64,000 nt of DNA, from contig JAPUEE010000004.1 of assembly GCA_027492735.1 (NCBI GenBank), forward strand, positions 1 through 64,000, written 5' to 3'. Within the stretch, counting starts at the first letter, position 1. The number at the start of each line of letters is the position of its first letter. Both the position numbers and the translations under genes were made by a program. This DNA comes from Candidatus Saccharimonadota bacterium (GTDB lineage: Bacteria > Patescibacteriota > Saccharimonadia > Saccharimonadales > Saccharimonadaceae). The notes beneath the pieces are model-generated. The model was not told where the DNA came from and ran no database searches. It worked only from the letters and a program-made list of their open reading frames with translations. Shown here piece by piece: positions 25,031 to 33,827 of this stretch.

Positions 25031-25759
25031 CTATAGGTCAGCTGAGATATCTGCATTGGTATGGATCGCAGTAACATCATCTAATTCATCGAGCAGATCG
25101 AGGAGGTTCAAGGCTTTTTGGGCGATAGTTGGATCACTAATATCAACTGGAGCATTGGCGACGTATTCCAGGTTCGCATCGGTAATTTTCAGACCAGCAT
25201 CGGCGAGGTCGGCACGGACTTTGTGAAGATCTTTCATATCGGTATACACGACAATCTCACCATCTTCTTCGGTTGCATCTTCGGCGCCAGCATCGAGAGC
25301 TATGAGTAGCGCATCATCAGCTGTTTTGCCGTCCAGACTAACTCGGATGACCCCTTTTCTAGTGAATTGAAAGGCGACCGAGCCGGGTTCGGCGACATTT
25401 CCACCGTGTTTTGTGAGAGTACTTTTGACCTCAGGGAACGTGCGATTGCGATTGTCGGTAGCAGTTTCAATAATGATACCAATACCACCCGGACCATAGC
25501 CTTCGTAGACGACTTCTTCTAGGGCAGCAGCAGACTTGTCGGCCACGCGGTCAATAGCACGTTGAATGTTGGCTGCAGGCATGTTGGCAGCCTTGGCCTT
25601 TTCGATAGCCAGGGCTAGGGTCGAATTCATGGTTGGGTCAGTGCCACCACGAGCTGCGATGGCGATGGCATTGCCAATTTTTGTAAAAACTGCGCCACGC
25701 TTGGCGTCAGCTGCGCCTTTTTGTCGTTTGATGGTCGACCATTTACTATGTCCGGACAC
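25031..25759 (-). CDS. yebC: YebC/PmpR-family protein
   Basis: 242 residues, usual length. Begins MSGHSKWSTIKRQKGAADAKR, the hallmark of the family, with TNPTM-like GGTDPTMNSTLALAIEKAKA, MPAANIQRAIDRV and YEGYGPGGIGIIIE. The family was called a transcriptional regulator; recent work in bacteria and mitochondria links it to relief of ribosome stalling at proline stretches. It starts at GTG with AAAGGAG upstream. The adjacent downstream genes are two tRNA-Pro, a suggestive but possibly chance neighbourhood. Confidence 0.95.
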   Translation of the reverse strand: MSGHSKWSTIKRQKGAADAKRGAVFTKIGNAIAIAARGGTDPTMNSTLALAIEKAKAANMPAANIQRAIDRVADKSAAALEEVVYEGYGPGGIGIIIETATDNRNRTFPEVKSTLTKHGGNVAEPGSVAFQFTRKGVIRVSLDGKTADDALLIALDAGAEDATEEDGEIVVYTDMKDLHKVRADLADAGLKITDANLEYVANAPVDISDPTIAQKALNLLDLLDELDDVTAIHTNADISADL

Positions 25760-25856
25760 GAGATGCTCCTTTATTTAATTTCCTTTGAGGTATACTCTGT
25801 ATTTTATCATGAAACTATGGTTATGAAAAGTGTCGGCGCGAGGTACAATAGGAGGT

Positions 25857-26573
25857 ATGTCTCAGAGAATCTATCGACGACGACGCAGCGTAGCCGTTGC
25901 CATTATTGGTCTCATGATAGCGCTATTTTTGACATATCAAAGCTGGAATGTCCGAGACATAGATACTAAACATACTGCTAGTGAGACGGTTACCTCCAAT
26001 ACTGACGAGCCGCTAGCTCGCGATAGTCTATTAAAGTTAACGATCAAAGGTCGTGCGCCTAAAACTGGTTACGAACGATCAAAATTTGGTAGCGGCTGGG
26101 CGACCTGGAGGAATTGCGATACACGCCAGAGAATATTAGCGCGTGATCTGAGTGGAATAAAGCTCGGCAAAGATAATTGCACAGTCTTGAGCGGCCAGTT
26201 GGACGATCCGTATACAGGTACAATGATTGATTTTAAACGTGGTTCAGGTACTTCGAGTGTCGTCCAAATTGATCATGTCGTTGCTCTATCTGACGCTTGG
26301 CAAAAGGGTGCTCAAGGTTGGGACGCTGCCAAACGCGCGGCGCTCGCTAACGATGATCTGGAACTCCTAGCTGTGAGTGGCAGCGCCAACCAGCAAAAGT
26401 CCGATGGCGACGCGGCGACATGGCTACCGAGCAACAAGGCGTTTCGGTGCCAGTATGTCGCTCGGCAGATTGCAGTTAAATTAAAATATGAACTTTGGGT
26501 GACTCGACCTGAATATGATGCAATGGTGCGAGTACTCGATATATGTCCGGCACAACGGTTGCCAGCACCATGA
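25857..26573 (+). CDS. Secreted or membrane-anchored HNH-type nuclease
   Basis: 238 residues. I chose the ATG at 25857 (MSQRIYRRRR): TTATGA-17 nt-TACAAT ends 7 nt before it. The N-terminus is Arg-rich followed by a membrane helix (about residues 11-30), so the protein is anchored outside. The catalytic region is VVQIDHVVALSDAW with D139-H140, then NDDLELLAVSGSANQQKSD and a W, matching the GmrSD-C/DUF1524-like HNH nucleases often secreted by actinobacteria. A likely role is breaking extracellular DNA for nucleotide uptake or ComEC feeding (inference). Confidence 0.8.
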   Translation: MSQRIYRRRRSVAVAIIGLMIALFLTYQSWNVRDIDTKHTASETVTSNTDEPLARDSLLKLTIKGRAPKTGYERSKFGSGWATWRNCDTRQRILARDLSGIKLGKDNCTVLSGQLDDPYTGTMIDFKRGSGTSSVVQIDHVVALSDAWQKGAQGWDAAKRAALANDDLELLAVSGSANQQKSDGDAATWLPSNKAFRCQYVARQIAVKLKYELWVTRPEYDAMVRVLDICPAQRLPAP

Positions 26574-26595
26574 GGCGTTATAGTAGAATAGTACT

Positions 26596-27216
26596 ATGAA
26601 TATAAAGAAATTTCGCCATTCGTGTCTCGAACTCACTATCGATAACCAGTCTATCGTTATCGATCCAGGCGGCTGGTCGACAGATTTTATCGCCCATGCA
26701 GGTATCGTTGCTGTCGTTATCACCCATGAACATGGTGATCATTTTGACCAAGCACAGTTAGATAATGTCATTGCACAAAATCCCGATGTCGTAGTCTATG
26801 CGCCGGCAGGCATTGTTGAGCAGTTGAATGATTCACACTACGGTCACGCCGTGGCAGTTGATGATTCTATCAGCTGCGGTCCGTTTAGCCTGGATTTTGT
26901 CGGCGGCACTCACGCACCGATTCACCCAGATTACCCAGTTCCCGCTAATGTGGGTGTCATCGTCAATAATGGAGAGCTGTATTATCCGGGCGACTCGTTC
27001 TTTGTGCCGGAAGGCTACAAGATTCAGACATTAGCCGTCCCGGCGAGCGCACCGTGGATGAAAATGTCCGAGGCAATGGATTTTATCAGAGCTATCAAAC
27101 CAGAGAGTTGTTTTCCAACACACAATGCTTTGCTCTCAGCAGAAGGCCAAAGCCTCGCTGACGCCTGGCTGGAGAAAGCCGCTGATTCAGTCGGTGCAAA
27201 GTACGGCGTTATCTGA
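26596..27216 (+). CDS. Metallo-beta-lactamase-fold hydrolase (UlaG-like)
   Basis: 206 residues. MBL signature THEHGDHFD at residues 43-51, plus a downstream GGTHAPIH, GDSFF and PTHN for the remaining metal ligands. It resembles UlaG-type and other short MBL hydrolases; substrate unknown. TAGAAT ends 6 nt before the ATG and there is no Shine-Dalgarno, so it is probably leaderless. It ends exactly where the convergent aspS begins its stop codon (27217). Confidence 0.85.
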   Translation: MNIKKFRHSCLELTIDNQSIVIDPGGWSTDFIAHAGIVAVVITHEHGDHFDQAQLDNVIAQNPDVVVYAPAGIVEQLNDSHYGHAVAVDDSISCGPFSLDFVGGTHAPIHPDYPVPANVGVIVNNGELYYPGDSFFVPEGYKIQTLAVPASAPWMKMSEAMDFIRAIKPESCFPTHNALLSAEGQSLADAWLEKAADSVGAKYGVI

Positions 27217-28962
27217 TTATAGCCCGAGGTCTTTGAGCTGAGCTTTGTCGATGTGTGCTGGGCTCGCCATCATGACATCTTGACCACTGCCGTTTTTCGG
27301 AAAAGCGACGATTTCGCGGATGTTGCTCTCGCCCATTAGTTCCATAAACATGCGGTCGATACCGTAGGCGCAGCCGGCGTGTGGCGGCGCTCCATATTTG
27401 AATGCGTTCAGCATCGCGCCGAATTTTTCCTCGACATATTCCGGTGTAAAGCCGAGCAGGCCGAACACTTTGTAGAGGACTTCTGGATTGTGGTTACGCA
27501 CACCACCAGAGCAGATTTCGTAGCCGTTCATCACCATGTCGTATTGATCAGCCAAGATCTCAAGTTTATTCTCGGTTTCCTCGAGTGTTTTCAGTCCGCC
27601 TTTTGGCATGCTGAAGGGATTGTGTCCAAAATCCATCTTACCGGTCTTTTCATCCATCTCGTAAAACGGAAAATCAACAATCCAGGCTAGTGCGACAACG
27701 TTCGGATCTTTCAGGTTAAAGTGCGTGGCGAATTCATTACGCAAACGACCGAGCACAGCATTTACTTTGCCACGAACATCAGCACCAAAGAACACGGCGT
27801 CACCATCCTCTGCGCCGGTCTTGTCCTGGACCGCTGCCAGCTCAGCCTCACTCATGAATTTAGCGATCGGCGACTGAACAGCGCCGTCTTTGTAGGTGAG
27901 ATAGGCTAGTCCGCCTGCACCCTCGCTTTTCGCAATTTCGGTAAAGGCATCAATTTGGCTGCGACTCAAACTAGCACCGTCTTTGACACAGATAGCTTTG
28001 ACTGCACCACCGGTAGAGGCGGCATTTTTAAATACACCGAACCCGGAGTTGGCGAACACTTCGGTTAGGTCCACGAGCTTCATATCAAAACGTAGGTCCG
28101 GCTTGTCAGAGCCATAGGTTTCCATAGCTTCTCGGTATGGAATGCGTGGGACGTCCTCTGTCAACAATGTTTTGCCGGCAAATTTTGTGACTAAATCTTT
28201 GATCATGGGATCCATGAGGCTTCGGACTTCTTCGCCATTTTCAACAAAGGCCATCTCGAGATCGAGCTGGTAAAATTCACCGTACAATCGATCGGATCGG
28301 GGATCTTCGTCGCGGAAGCAGGCGGCGAATTGGTAATAGCGGGGTACGCCGCCGACCATGAGGAGCTGTTTGAACTGTTGCGGTGCCTGGGGCAACGCGT
28401 AGAACTGACCCTGTTGGAGACGTGATGGAATCAGAAAGTCGCGAGCGCCTTCTGGGCTGCTGTTTGCGAGAATTGGTGTGGCGACTTCGATGAAGTCGTT
28501 GGATTCCATGTAAGCACGTAAATATTTGTACATCTCGGCCCGCTTTTTTAACATGGTCTGCATCTTGGGACGCCGTAGATCGAGATAGCGATATTTGAGA
28601 CGTAGTTCCTCACCAGACTGCTGGTCGCTAAATGGCTGGATCGGCAATGTTTCGGCACGGTTGAGAATGGTTAATTCCTCGGCAATAATTTCAATATCGC
28701 CAGAGACGATCTTGGCATTTTTGAGTGATTCTTCGCGTTCGACGACCTGACCAATAACACTAATAACATATTCATCGCGTAGGCTTTCAGCTTCGGCAAA
28801 GACTGCTTGGTTGTCTGGATGAAACACGATCTGCGCTAGGCCGGTATGGTCACGCACGTCGACAAATAATAATCCGCCATGATCACGGCGCGAATGTACC
28901 CAGCCTTTGACAGTGACGGTTTCGCCAATTTTTCCGGATAACTCTGAAACTAATGTCCTCAT
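27217..28962 (-). CDS. aspS: Aspartyl-tRNA synthetase
   Basis: 581 residues, bacterial-type AspRS with the GAD insertion. N-terminal anticodon-binding OB fold (GWVHSRRDHGGLLFVDVRD), class II motif 2 (FRDEDPRSDRLYGEFYQLD) and motif 3 (GCAYGIDRMFMELMGESNIR). It charges tRNA-Asp; whether it also charges tRNA-Asn cannot be told here. AGGAAAGG lies before the ATG. The CBS-domain gene is 47 nt upstream on the same strand. Confidence 0.97.
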   Translation of the reverse strand: MRTLVSELSGKIGETVTVKGWVHSRRDHGGLLFVDVRDHTGLAQIVFHPDNQAVFAEAESLRDEYVISVIGQVVEREESLKNAKIVSGDIEIIAEELTILNRAETLPIQPFSDQQSGEELRLKYRYLDLRRPKMQTMLKKRAEMYKYLRAYMESNDFIEVATPILANSSPEGARDFLIPSRLQQGQFYALPQAPQQFKQLLMVGGVPRYYQFAACFRDEDPRSDRLYGEFYQLDLEMAFVENGEEVRSLMDPMIKDLVTKFAGKTLLTEDVPRIPYREAMETYGSDKPDLRFDMKLVDLTEVFANSGFGVFKNAASTGGAVKAICVKDGASLSRSQIDAFTEIAKSEGAGGLAYLTYKDGAVQSPIAKFMSEAELAAVQDKTGAEDGDAVFFGADVRGKVNAVLGRLRNEFATHFNLKDPNVVALAWIVDFPFYEMDEKTGKMDFGHNPFSMPKGGLKTLEETENKLEILADQYDMVMNGYEICSGGVRNHNPEVLYKVFGLLGFTPEYVEEKFGAMLNAFKYGAPPHAGCAYGIDRMFMELMGESNIREIVAFPKNGSGQDVMMASPAHIDKAQLKDLGL

Positions 28963-29009
28963 ATTTTAACCTTTCCTAAAATCAGAAACTATTGTAGCAC
29001 AAATAAGGT

Positions 29010-29888
29010 CTATTCAGATCTAAAGAGCGCACGCACTATATCCGTCATTGTAACCAGTCCGACAACTTTGCTGCCTTTTTCAACGAGTAGCACTGAGCTA
29101 TGGTATTCTGCCATTTGTCTGAGGGCGGCTTTGAGCGGAGCGGCTTGGTCGATCGATGGCGGTGCTTTGCGTATGACGTCGGCGAGTACTTTTTCGTGTT
29201 GGTCTATCGGCAGGACGTCATCGAGATAGAGAAATCCTACAGTGTGATCAATACTGCCATTGATGACAGGGAATATTTTGTACCCAGACGAAAACAATTC
29301 GTCGAGCAGTTTTGGCGTCAGATGATCTCGACTATGGATAAAACCGATATTGGCGCGCGGCGTCATGACCGATTTGACTGATTTATCCTTGAAATCGATC
29401 GTATTTTTAATCAAATCTTTGGTGTCATCATCCAGGAAGTCGCCGTTATGAATGAGATGCATCAGCTCGGCCTCAGATCCAATATGCGGCTCGTTGCTGG
29501 CGATAACGAGCTTGTCCAAGATTCCGGTCCAGGCAAAATAGCGATTGAAAAAGTCGAGATGACTATCGATGAGCGACGCCGCAACGCCGTGGAGCATGCG
29601 CCCCAGGAGCCATGACAGGAGGATTGCGCCAAACGCAATAGCTCCGCCGCCCCATAACCCCCAAGCGTTTACTGACAGACCAGTTAGCAAAATTGCTACA
29701 ATCAGAGCTAGTGCGTGAACGAAAATAGATAATCCTGGATAGAGATCCAAAAAACGTGCTAATTGACGATATTTTTTATTATGTTCGGCCAAATTATTGA
29801 TTTCAAAACGTGACTGTTCTGCCTGAAATCGGAACGCTAGCAAGCAAACTAGAACTAGTCCAGTTAGTGATATCAGCAGAATATCCAT
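29010..29888 (-). CDS. CBS-domain membrane protein (CNNM/CorC-like)
   Basis: 292 residues. I chose the ATG at 29888 (MDILLISLTG) because TATACT ends 6 nt upstream. Three to four membrane segments (about residues 1-115, including ALALIVAILLTGL) are followed by the CorC/HlyC linker (SEAELMHLIHNGDFLDDDTKDLI) and a pair of CBS domains with VMTPRANI and VGLVTMTDIVRALF. Proteins of this type act in Mg2+ or other cation handling. The membrane part is shorter than the standard DUF21 domain and may be a divergent form. Confidence 0.8.
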   Translation of the reverse strand: MDILLISLTGLVLVCLLAFRFQAEQSRFEINNLAEHNKKYRQLARFLDLYPGLSIFVHALALIVAILLTGLSVNAWGLWGGGAIAFGAILLSWLLGRMLHGVAASLIDSHLDFFNRYFAWTGILDKLVIASNEPHIGSEAELMHLIHNGDFLDDDTKDLIKNTIDFKDKSVKSVMTPRANIGFIHSRDHLTPKLLDELFSSGYKIFPVINGSIDHTVGFLYLDDVLPIDQHEKVLADVIRKAPPSIDQAAPLKAALRQMAEYHSSVLLVEKGSKVVGLVTMTDIVRALFRSE

Positions 29889-29935
29889 ACTAATAGTATA
29901 GCACAATCATTGTATGGAAATAACAGAGTAGCGGC

Positions 29936-29965
29936 TTGACGAGAACACCTCCCAGCGAGTATCAT
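29936..29965 (+). promoter_or_regulatory. Promoter of the copper-handling operon
   Basis: TTGACG (29936-29941), 18 nt, TATCAT (29960-29965). A purine-rich AGGGGGA follows just before the ATG at 29990. No inverted repeat for a CsoR/CopY-type repressor is obvious. Confidence 0.65.
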
Positions 29966-29989
29966 AAAAGGGCATAAACGAGGGGGAAT

Positions 29990-30361
29990 ATGGACAAAGT
30001 TATCATCGTCATTGGCGCGGCTGCGGTAGTTTGTTTCATACTATGGTGGTTCTTTGGAAAACGTAAAACAACTGAAATGGAGGCAAATATGTCAGACCGT
30101 AGTCAAGAAGTAACGGTGACGGTAAAGGGCGGCTATACGCCAAATACTGTCGTACTAAAACAAGGTGTGCCGGCCAAGATTGTCTTTGACCGCAAAGATC
30201 CGTCAGGCTGTTTTAACGAGGTAGTATTTCCAGATTTTGGTATTCACGAAACATTACCAGTTAATGAGCTCTACCCAATCAAGATCGATACGAGCAAGCC
30301 AGGTGAATACCAGTACGCCTGTGGCATGAACATGTTCCATGGCAAGGTGGTGATCAAATAA
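29990..30361 (+). CDS. Membrane-anchored cupredoxin-like copper-binding protein
   Basis: 123 residues. One N-terminal membrane helix (about residues 4-22), then a cupredoxin domain. Candidate copper ligands are His86 (FGIHETL), Cys111, Met113/115 and His117 in YACGMNMFHG. It ends directly before the copper ATPase ATG (TAA then ATG). Together they suggest that the cupredoxin supplies or receives copper for the pump, replacing the N-terminal metal-binding domains the pump lacks (inference). Confidence 0.85.
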   Translation: MDKVIIVIGAAAVVCFILWWFFGKRKTTEMEANMSDRSQEVTVTVKGGYTPNTVVLKQGVPAKIVFDRKDPSGCFNEVVFPDFGIHETLPVNELYPIKIDTSKPGEYQYACGMNMFHGKVVIK

Positions 30362-32266
30362 ATGAGCGTTAAAAACCGCTTTATTATTTCGCTACTATTC
30401 TCTCTGCCGATGTTGTTCGAGATGGTGGCGCATCCGTTATTTGGCTGGGAGCTGCCGGGTCATACCTATACGATGTTTGCTCTGACGACAGTCGTCATGA
30501 TAGTCGGTGCGTGGCCATTTATTCGTACGGCGATGGCAGCGTTTCGCAACCACCACGCCAATATGGACACGCTGATTGCCATTGGCACATCGACCGCCTA
30601 TATCTATAGTATTTACGCTATGCTGAATCACCAACAGGTGTTTTTTGAAGTGGCAGCGTTCGTGATCACTTTTATTTTATTGGGACAGTTATTCGAGGAA
30701 ATGACCAAAGGTCGTGCTAATAGTGCGATCGAAAAATTACTAGGATTACAAGCCAAAGACGCCGAAGTGTTGCGTGACGGCGAATATGTCAGTGTGCTGC
30801 TAGCGAGCGTGCAGCCTGGCGATATTCTGCGCGTAAAGCCGGGGCAAAAGATTGCGGTTGATGGGGTGATCACCGAGGGTTCATCGACAATCGATGAGGC
30901 GATGGTGACCGGCGAGAGTATGCCGGTAGCTAAAAAAACTGGCGATGCCGTTATCGGTTCGACGATCAACAAGACCGGCACGTTTCTGTTTGAGGCAACC
31001 AAAGTCGGCAGTGATACGCTGCTAGCGCACATTGTCGAGATGGTGAAAAAGGCTCAAGCCAGCCGCGCACCGATACAGAAAACGGTCGATACGATTTCTA
31101 ACATCTTCGTACCCACTGTGCTCATTCTCGCTATCCTCACGTTTGTCGTCTGGTATGTATTTTTGGACGCAGCCGCTGCTACGGCGCTCATGTACGCTGT
31201 TGCAGTCCTGATTATTGCTTGCCCGTGTGCATTGGGGCTGGCGACGCCAACGGCCCTGATGGTCGGGGCTGGTCGTGGGGCGAAAATGGGTATTCTCATC
31301 AAAAATGGCGAAGTTCTCGAAGCCGCCAATGACATCCAGACCGTTATATTTGATAAAACTGGCACGATCACGCTCGGCAAACCAGTTGTGACAGACGTTG
31401 TTGGCGATGAAAAAGCAGTTTTGCAACTAGCGGCTAGCCTGGAACACCCGTCGGAACACCCTCTAGCAACGGCGATTTTAGACAAGGTCGACCAATTAGG
31501 TATCAAAATCCAGAAAGTAACCAAATTCCGAGCAGTCGAGGGTCAGGGTGTGACTGCGGAGATAGATAGCGTGCCGGCCTTTGTTGGCAATACGACATTA
31601 CTCTCGGGCAGACTCGACACCACATTAGAAAAAGAAATGCAGCGCCTGCAAGGCGAGGCAAAAACCGTTGTCATTGTTGGCAGCAATAAAAAACCTATCG
31701 GCCTAATCGCCATCCAGGACACACCAAAAGAAACCTCGGCTGCAGCAATTACCACTCTCAAAAAACGAGGGTATCGTACCGTCATGATCACGGGTGATAA
31801 TGAGCGTGTAGCTAGGGCGATTGCGGATCTGGTTGGTATCGACGAAGTATTTGCCGAGGTTCTGCCGAGTGACAAAGCTGACCATGTAACATCGCTACAA
31901 TCCCGTGGTAAAGTAGCGTTCGTGGGTGACGGTATCAATGACGCGCCGGCGTTGGCGGCTGCAGATCTCGGCATTGCTATGGGTTCCGGTACGGATATAG
32001 CGATTGAATCCGGCGGTATCGTGCTCGTAAAAAACGACCTGCGTGACGTCGCCAGGGCACTGACTCTCAGTCAAAAGACCTTTGGCCGCATCAAACTCAA
32101 TCTCTTTTGGGCCTTTATCTATAATATGCTCGGTATCCCAATTGCTGCTGGAGCATTCGCCTGGGCGGGCTTGACGCTCAGCCCTGAACTCGCGGGACTC
32201 GCCATGGCATTTAGTTCAGTGTCAGTTGTCTCTAGTTCGTTGTTGCTCAATCGAGCGAAATTATAG
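30362..32266 (+). CDS. P1B-type copper-transporting ATPase without HMA domain
   Basis: 634 residues, shorter than a typical CopA (about 750-830) because it starts directly at the first membrane helices, with no CxxC heavy-metal domain. Core motifs are intact: TGES (actuator), the CPC transport site at 287-289 in IIACPCALGLATPTALM, DKTGT (331-335), HP in SLEHPSEHPLA, and GDGINDAPALAAADLG. It exports Cu+ from the cytosol. It is translationally coupled to the cupredoxin gene. The gene ends before a terminator on the opposite strand. Confidence 0.92.
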   Translation: MSVKNRFIISLLFSLPMLFEMVAHPLFGWELPGHTYTMFALTTVVMIVGAWPFIRTAMAAFRNHHANMDTLIAIGTSTAYIYSIYAMLNHQQVFFEVAAFVITFILLGQLFEEMTKGRANSAIEKLLGLQAKDAEVLRDGEYVSVLLASVQPGDILRVKPGQKIAVDGVITEGSSTIDEAMVTGESMPVAKKTGDAVIGSTINKTGTFLFEATKVGSDTLLAHIVEMVKKAQASRAPIQKTVDTISNIFVPTVLILAILTFVVWYVFLDAAAATALMYAVAVLIIACPCALGLATPTALMVGAGRGAKMGILIKNGEVLEAANDIQTVIFDKTGTITLGKPVVTDVVGDEKAVLQLAASLEHPSEHPLATAILDKVDQLGIKIQKVTKFRAVEGQGVTAEIDSVPAFVGNTTLLSGRLDTTLEKEMQRLQGEAKTVVIVGSNKKPIGLIAIQDTPKETSAAAITTLKKRGYRTVMITGDNERVARAIADLVGIDEVFAEVLPSDKADHVTSLQSRGKVAFVGDGINDAPALAAADLGIAMGSGTDIAIESGGIVLVKNDLRDVARALTLSQKTFGRIKLNLFWAFIYNMLGIPIAAGAFAWAGLTLSPELAGLAMAFSSVSVVSSSLLLNRAKL

Positions 32267-32276
32267 TTTTATATGC

Positions 32277-32300
32277 AAAAGGCCGCCCGTGAGGGCGACC
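32277..32300 (-). terminator. Terminator for tRNA-Lys(CUU)
   Basis: GGCCGCCC (32281-32288) and GGGCGACC (32293-32300) form the stem. On the - strand the T run (TTTT) is at 32280-32277. It lies just past the end of tRNA-Lys. Confidence 0.78.
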
Positions 32301-32321
32301 AAATCGCAATTTTGTCCAATG

Positions 32322-32398
32322 TGGAGGGCCCACCGGGACTTGAACCCGGGACACCAAGCTTAAGAGGCTCGTGCTCTAACCAACTGAGCTATAGGCCC
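32322..32398 (-). tRNA. tRNA-Lys (anticodon CUU)
   Basis: 77 nt on the - strand: acceptor GGGCCTA/TGGGCCC, D arm GCTCAGTTGGTTAGAGC, anticodon loop CTCTTAA between CGAGC and GCTTG, T arm CCGGG-TTCAAGT-CCCGG, and encoded CCA. It reads AAG and complements the UUU isoacceptor at 14814. Confidence 0.93.
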
Positions 32399-32402
32399 AT
32401 AA

Positions 32403-32440
32403 CCAGCCTAGATTATACACTAGGCTGGGTGTAATTTCAA
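32403..32440 (-). promoter_or_regulatory. Promoter of tRNA-Lys(CUU) within a perfect inverted repeat
   Basis: On the - strand TTGAAA (32440-32435), 17 nt, TATAAT (32417-32412). CCAGCCTA (32403-32410) and TAGGCTGG (32421-32428) are a perfect 8-bp inverted repeat that brackets the -10. It could be an operator or a chance structure. Confidence 0.65.
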
Positions 32441-32446
32441 TCTCTG

Positions 32447-32476
32447 TTGCACTGTTAGAGACCATTCTGTTACAAT
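32447..32476 (+). promoter_or_regulatory. Promoter of tRNA-Arg and folD
   Basis: TTGCAC (32447-32452), 18 nt, TACAAT (32471-32476), ending 11 nt before the tRNA. folD starts 27 nt after the tRNA with no separate promoter seen, so it is probably co-transcribed. Confidence 0.65.
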
Positions 32477-32487
32477 AGGTGTGTTGC

Positions 32488-32564
32488 GCACCCGTAGCTC
32501 AGCGGATTAGAGTACTTGGCTTCGAACCAAGTGGTCGCAGGTTCGAATCCTGCCGGGTGTACCA
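32488..32564 (+). tRNA. tRNA-Arg (anticodon UCG)
   Basis: 77 nt: acceptor GCACCCG/CGGGTGT, D arm GCTCAGCGGATTAGAGT, anticodon loop CTTCGAA between CTTGG and CCAAG, T arm GCAGG-TTCGAAT-CCTGC, and encoded CCA. It reads CGA and, by wobble, other CGN codons. Confidence 0.93.
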
Positions 32565-32590
32565 GAATTTATTTGAGTAGGTATTTCTAA

Positions 32591-33400
32591 ATGACAAAGA
32601 TATTAAATGGCCGCGATTTAGCTGACTTTATAAAGGAGCGTCAAGCCCGCCAGGTGCGCGGGTTGATTCAGCACGATCATGTGCATCCTAAATTGGCTAT
32701 CGTTCAAACAATCGATAATCCAGTGATTGATACCTATGTTCGACTGAAAAAAGCCTATGGTGCAGATATTTTGATCGATGTTGACGTCCGCAAGATTCCT
32801 CAGTCCCAGGCCCTTGATTTGGTCAATACGCTGAACCAGGATGAGTCGGTGCACGGCATCATCATCCAATTACCGTTAGAAAATCCAGACGAGACGGGTC
32901 ATATTGTTGACGCCGTCGATCCAGCAAAAGACGTAGATGGTCTGGGCGCGGATGCAACGCTAGATCCAGCAACACCTATGGCTATCAATTGGCTATTGGC
33001 TGGCTACAACGTAGGGCTGCGTGGTAAAAAAATCGTCATAGTTGGGAATGGCCGTCTCGTCGGCGCGCCACTTGCGCGGATGTGGCGAAATAGTAATTTA
33101 GCGGTAACGGTGCTCGATTCCAGCAATAACGATCCAGAGCAAATCAGAGATGCTGATGTGATTGTGGCGGCAACCGGAGTGCCTAATTTAATAAAAAATG
33201 ACGATGTAAAGACGGGTGCGGTCGTCATAGATGCCGGCACGGCGTCTGAACAGGGAAAAATAGTGGGTGATGTTGATCCAGAACTGCGAACGCGATCCGA
33301 TCTCACTATTACACCTGAAAAGGGCGGGGTCGGGCCACTGACGATCACGGCATTATTCGATAATGTGATTCGTGCGGCTCGTGCAACGATCAAAGATTAG
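32591..33400 (+). CDS. folD: Bifunctional methylenetetrahydrofolate dehydrogenase/cyclohydrolase FolD
   Basis: 269 residues. Catalytic Y-x3-K in TYVRLKKAYG, IIIQLPLENP, KDVDGLG, the NAD(P)-binding VIVGNGRLVGAPLARM, and C-terminal TPEKGGVGPLTITALFDN. It interconverts 5,10-methylene- and 10-formyl-THF, supplying one-carbon units. Slightly shorter than E. coli FolD (288). The stop overlaps the convergent response-regulator gene by 4 nt. Confidence 0.95.
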   Translation: MTKILNGRDLADFIKERQARQVRGLIQHDHVHPKLAIVQTIDNPVIDTYVRLKKAYGADILIDVDVRKIPQSQALDLVNTLNQDESVHGIIIQLPLENPDETGHIVDAVDPAKDVDGLGADATLDPATPMAINWLLAGYNVGLRGKKIVIVGNGRLVGAPLARMWRNSNLAVTVLDSSNNDPEQIRDADVIVAATGVPNLIKNDDVKTGAVVIDAGTASEQGKIVGDVDPELRTRSDLTITPEKGGVGPLTITALFDNVIRAARATIKD

Positions 33401-33789
33401 TTAGCGGCAGGAGCTATTCCTAGGATAGATTTTATTTGTTCGACGACTTGTCGTGGCGTTAGGTCGGCCTTGACGATGTAGTGTTCCACGCCTAGCTCAT
33501 CGAGTTCACGAGGGGCTTCTTGTTGTCCTAGATTGGTTAGTATAATCACTGGGATTTCGTGTCCACCCGGTAGTGCGCGAATATTTCGTAATGCAGTAGC
33601 GCCATCCATTTCCGGCAGTTGAATATCTAATAGGATGATATCGGGTTGCTGCGTTTGCACCATAGCTACACCATCTCTACCATTTGCCGCTACATTGACA
33701 TCGAACCCTTCCGATTCGAGTTTCATTCGATACATCTGAGCTATCATCAAATCATCTTCGATAATAGCAATCTTTGTTATAGCGCTCAT
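33397..33789 (-). CDS. Single-domain response regulator (CheY-like receiver)
   Basis: 130 residues, all receiver domain. Acidic pocket E11-D12, phosphoacceptor Asp55 in IILLDIQLPEMDG, switch Thr in VIILTNLG and Lys in YIVKADLTP. No DNA-binding output. I chose the ATG at 33789 over that at 33795 because TATACT then ends 6 nt upstream, the spacing seen at many genes here; at 33795 it would abut the start. No histidine kinase lies nearby. It may signal through protein contacts, perhaps to pili (inference). Confidence 0.88.
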   Translation of the reverse strand: MSAITKIAIIEDDLMIAQMYRMKLESEGFDVNVAANGRDGVAMVQTQQPDIILLDIQLPEMDGATALRNIRALPGGHEIPVIILTNLGQQEAPRELDELGVEHYIVKADLTPRQVVEQIKSILGIAPAAN

Positions 33790-33827
33790 GCCCATAGTAT
33801 ATCAGAGATCTGTTACGGTAGGAATAC

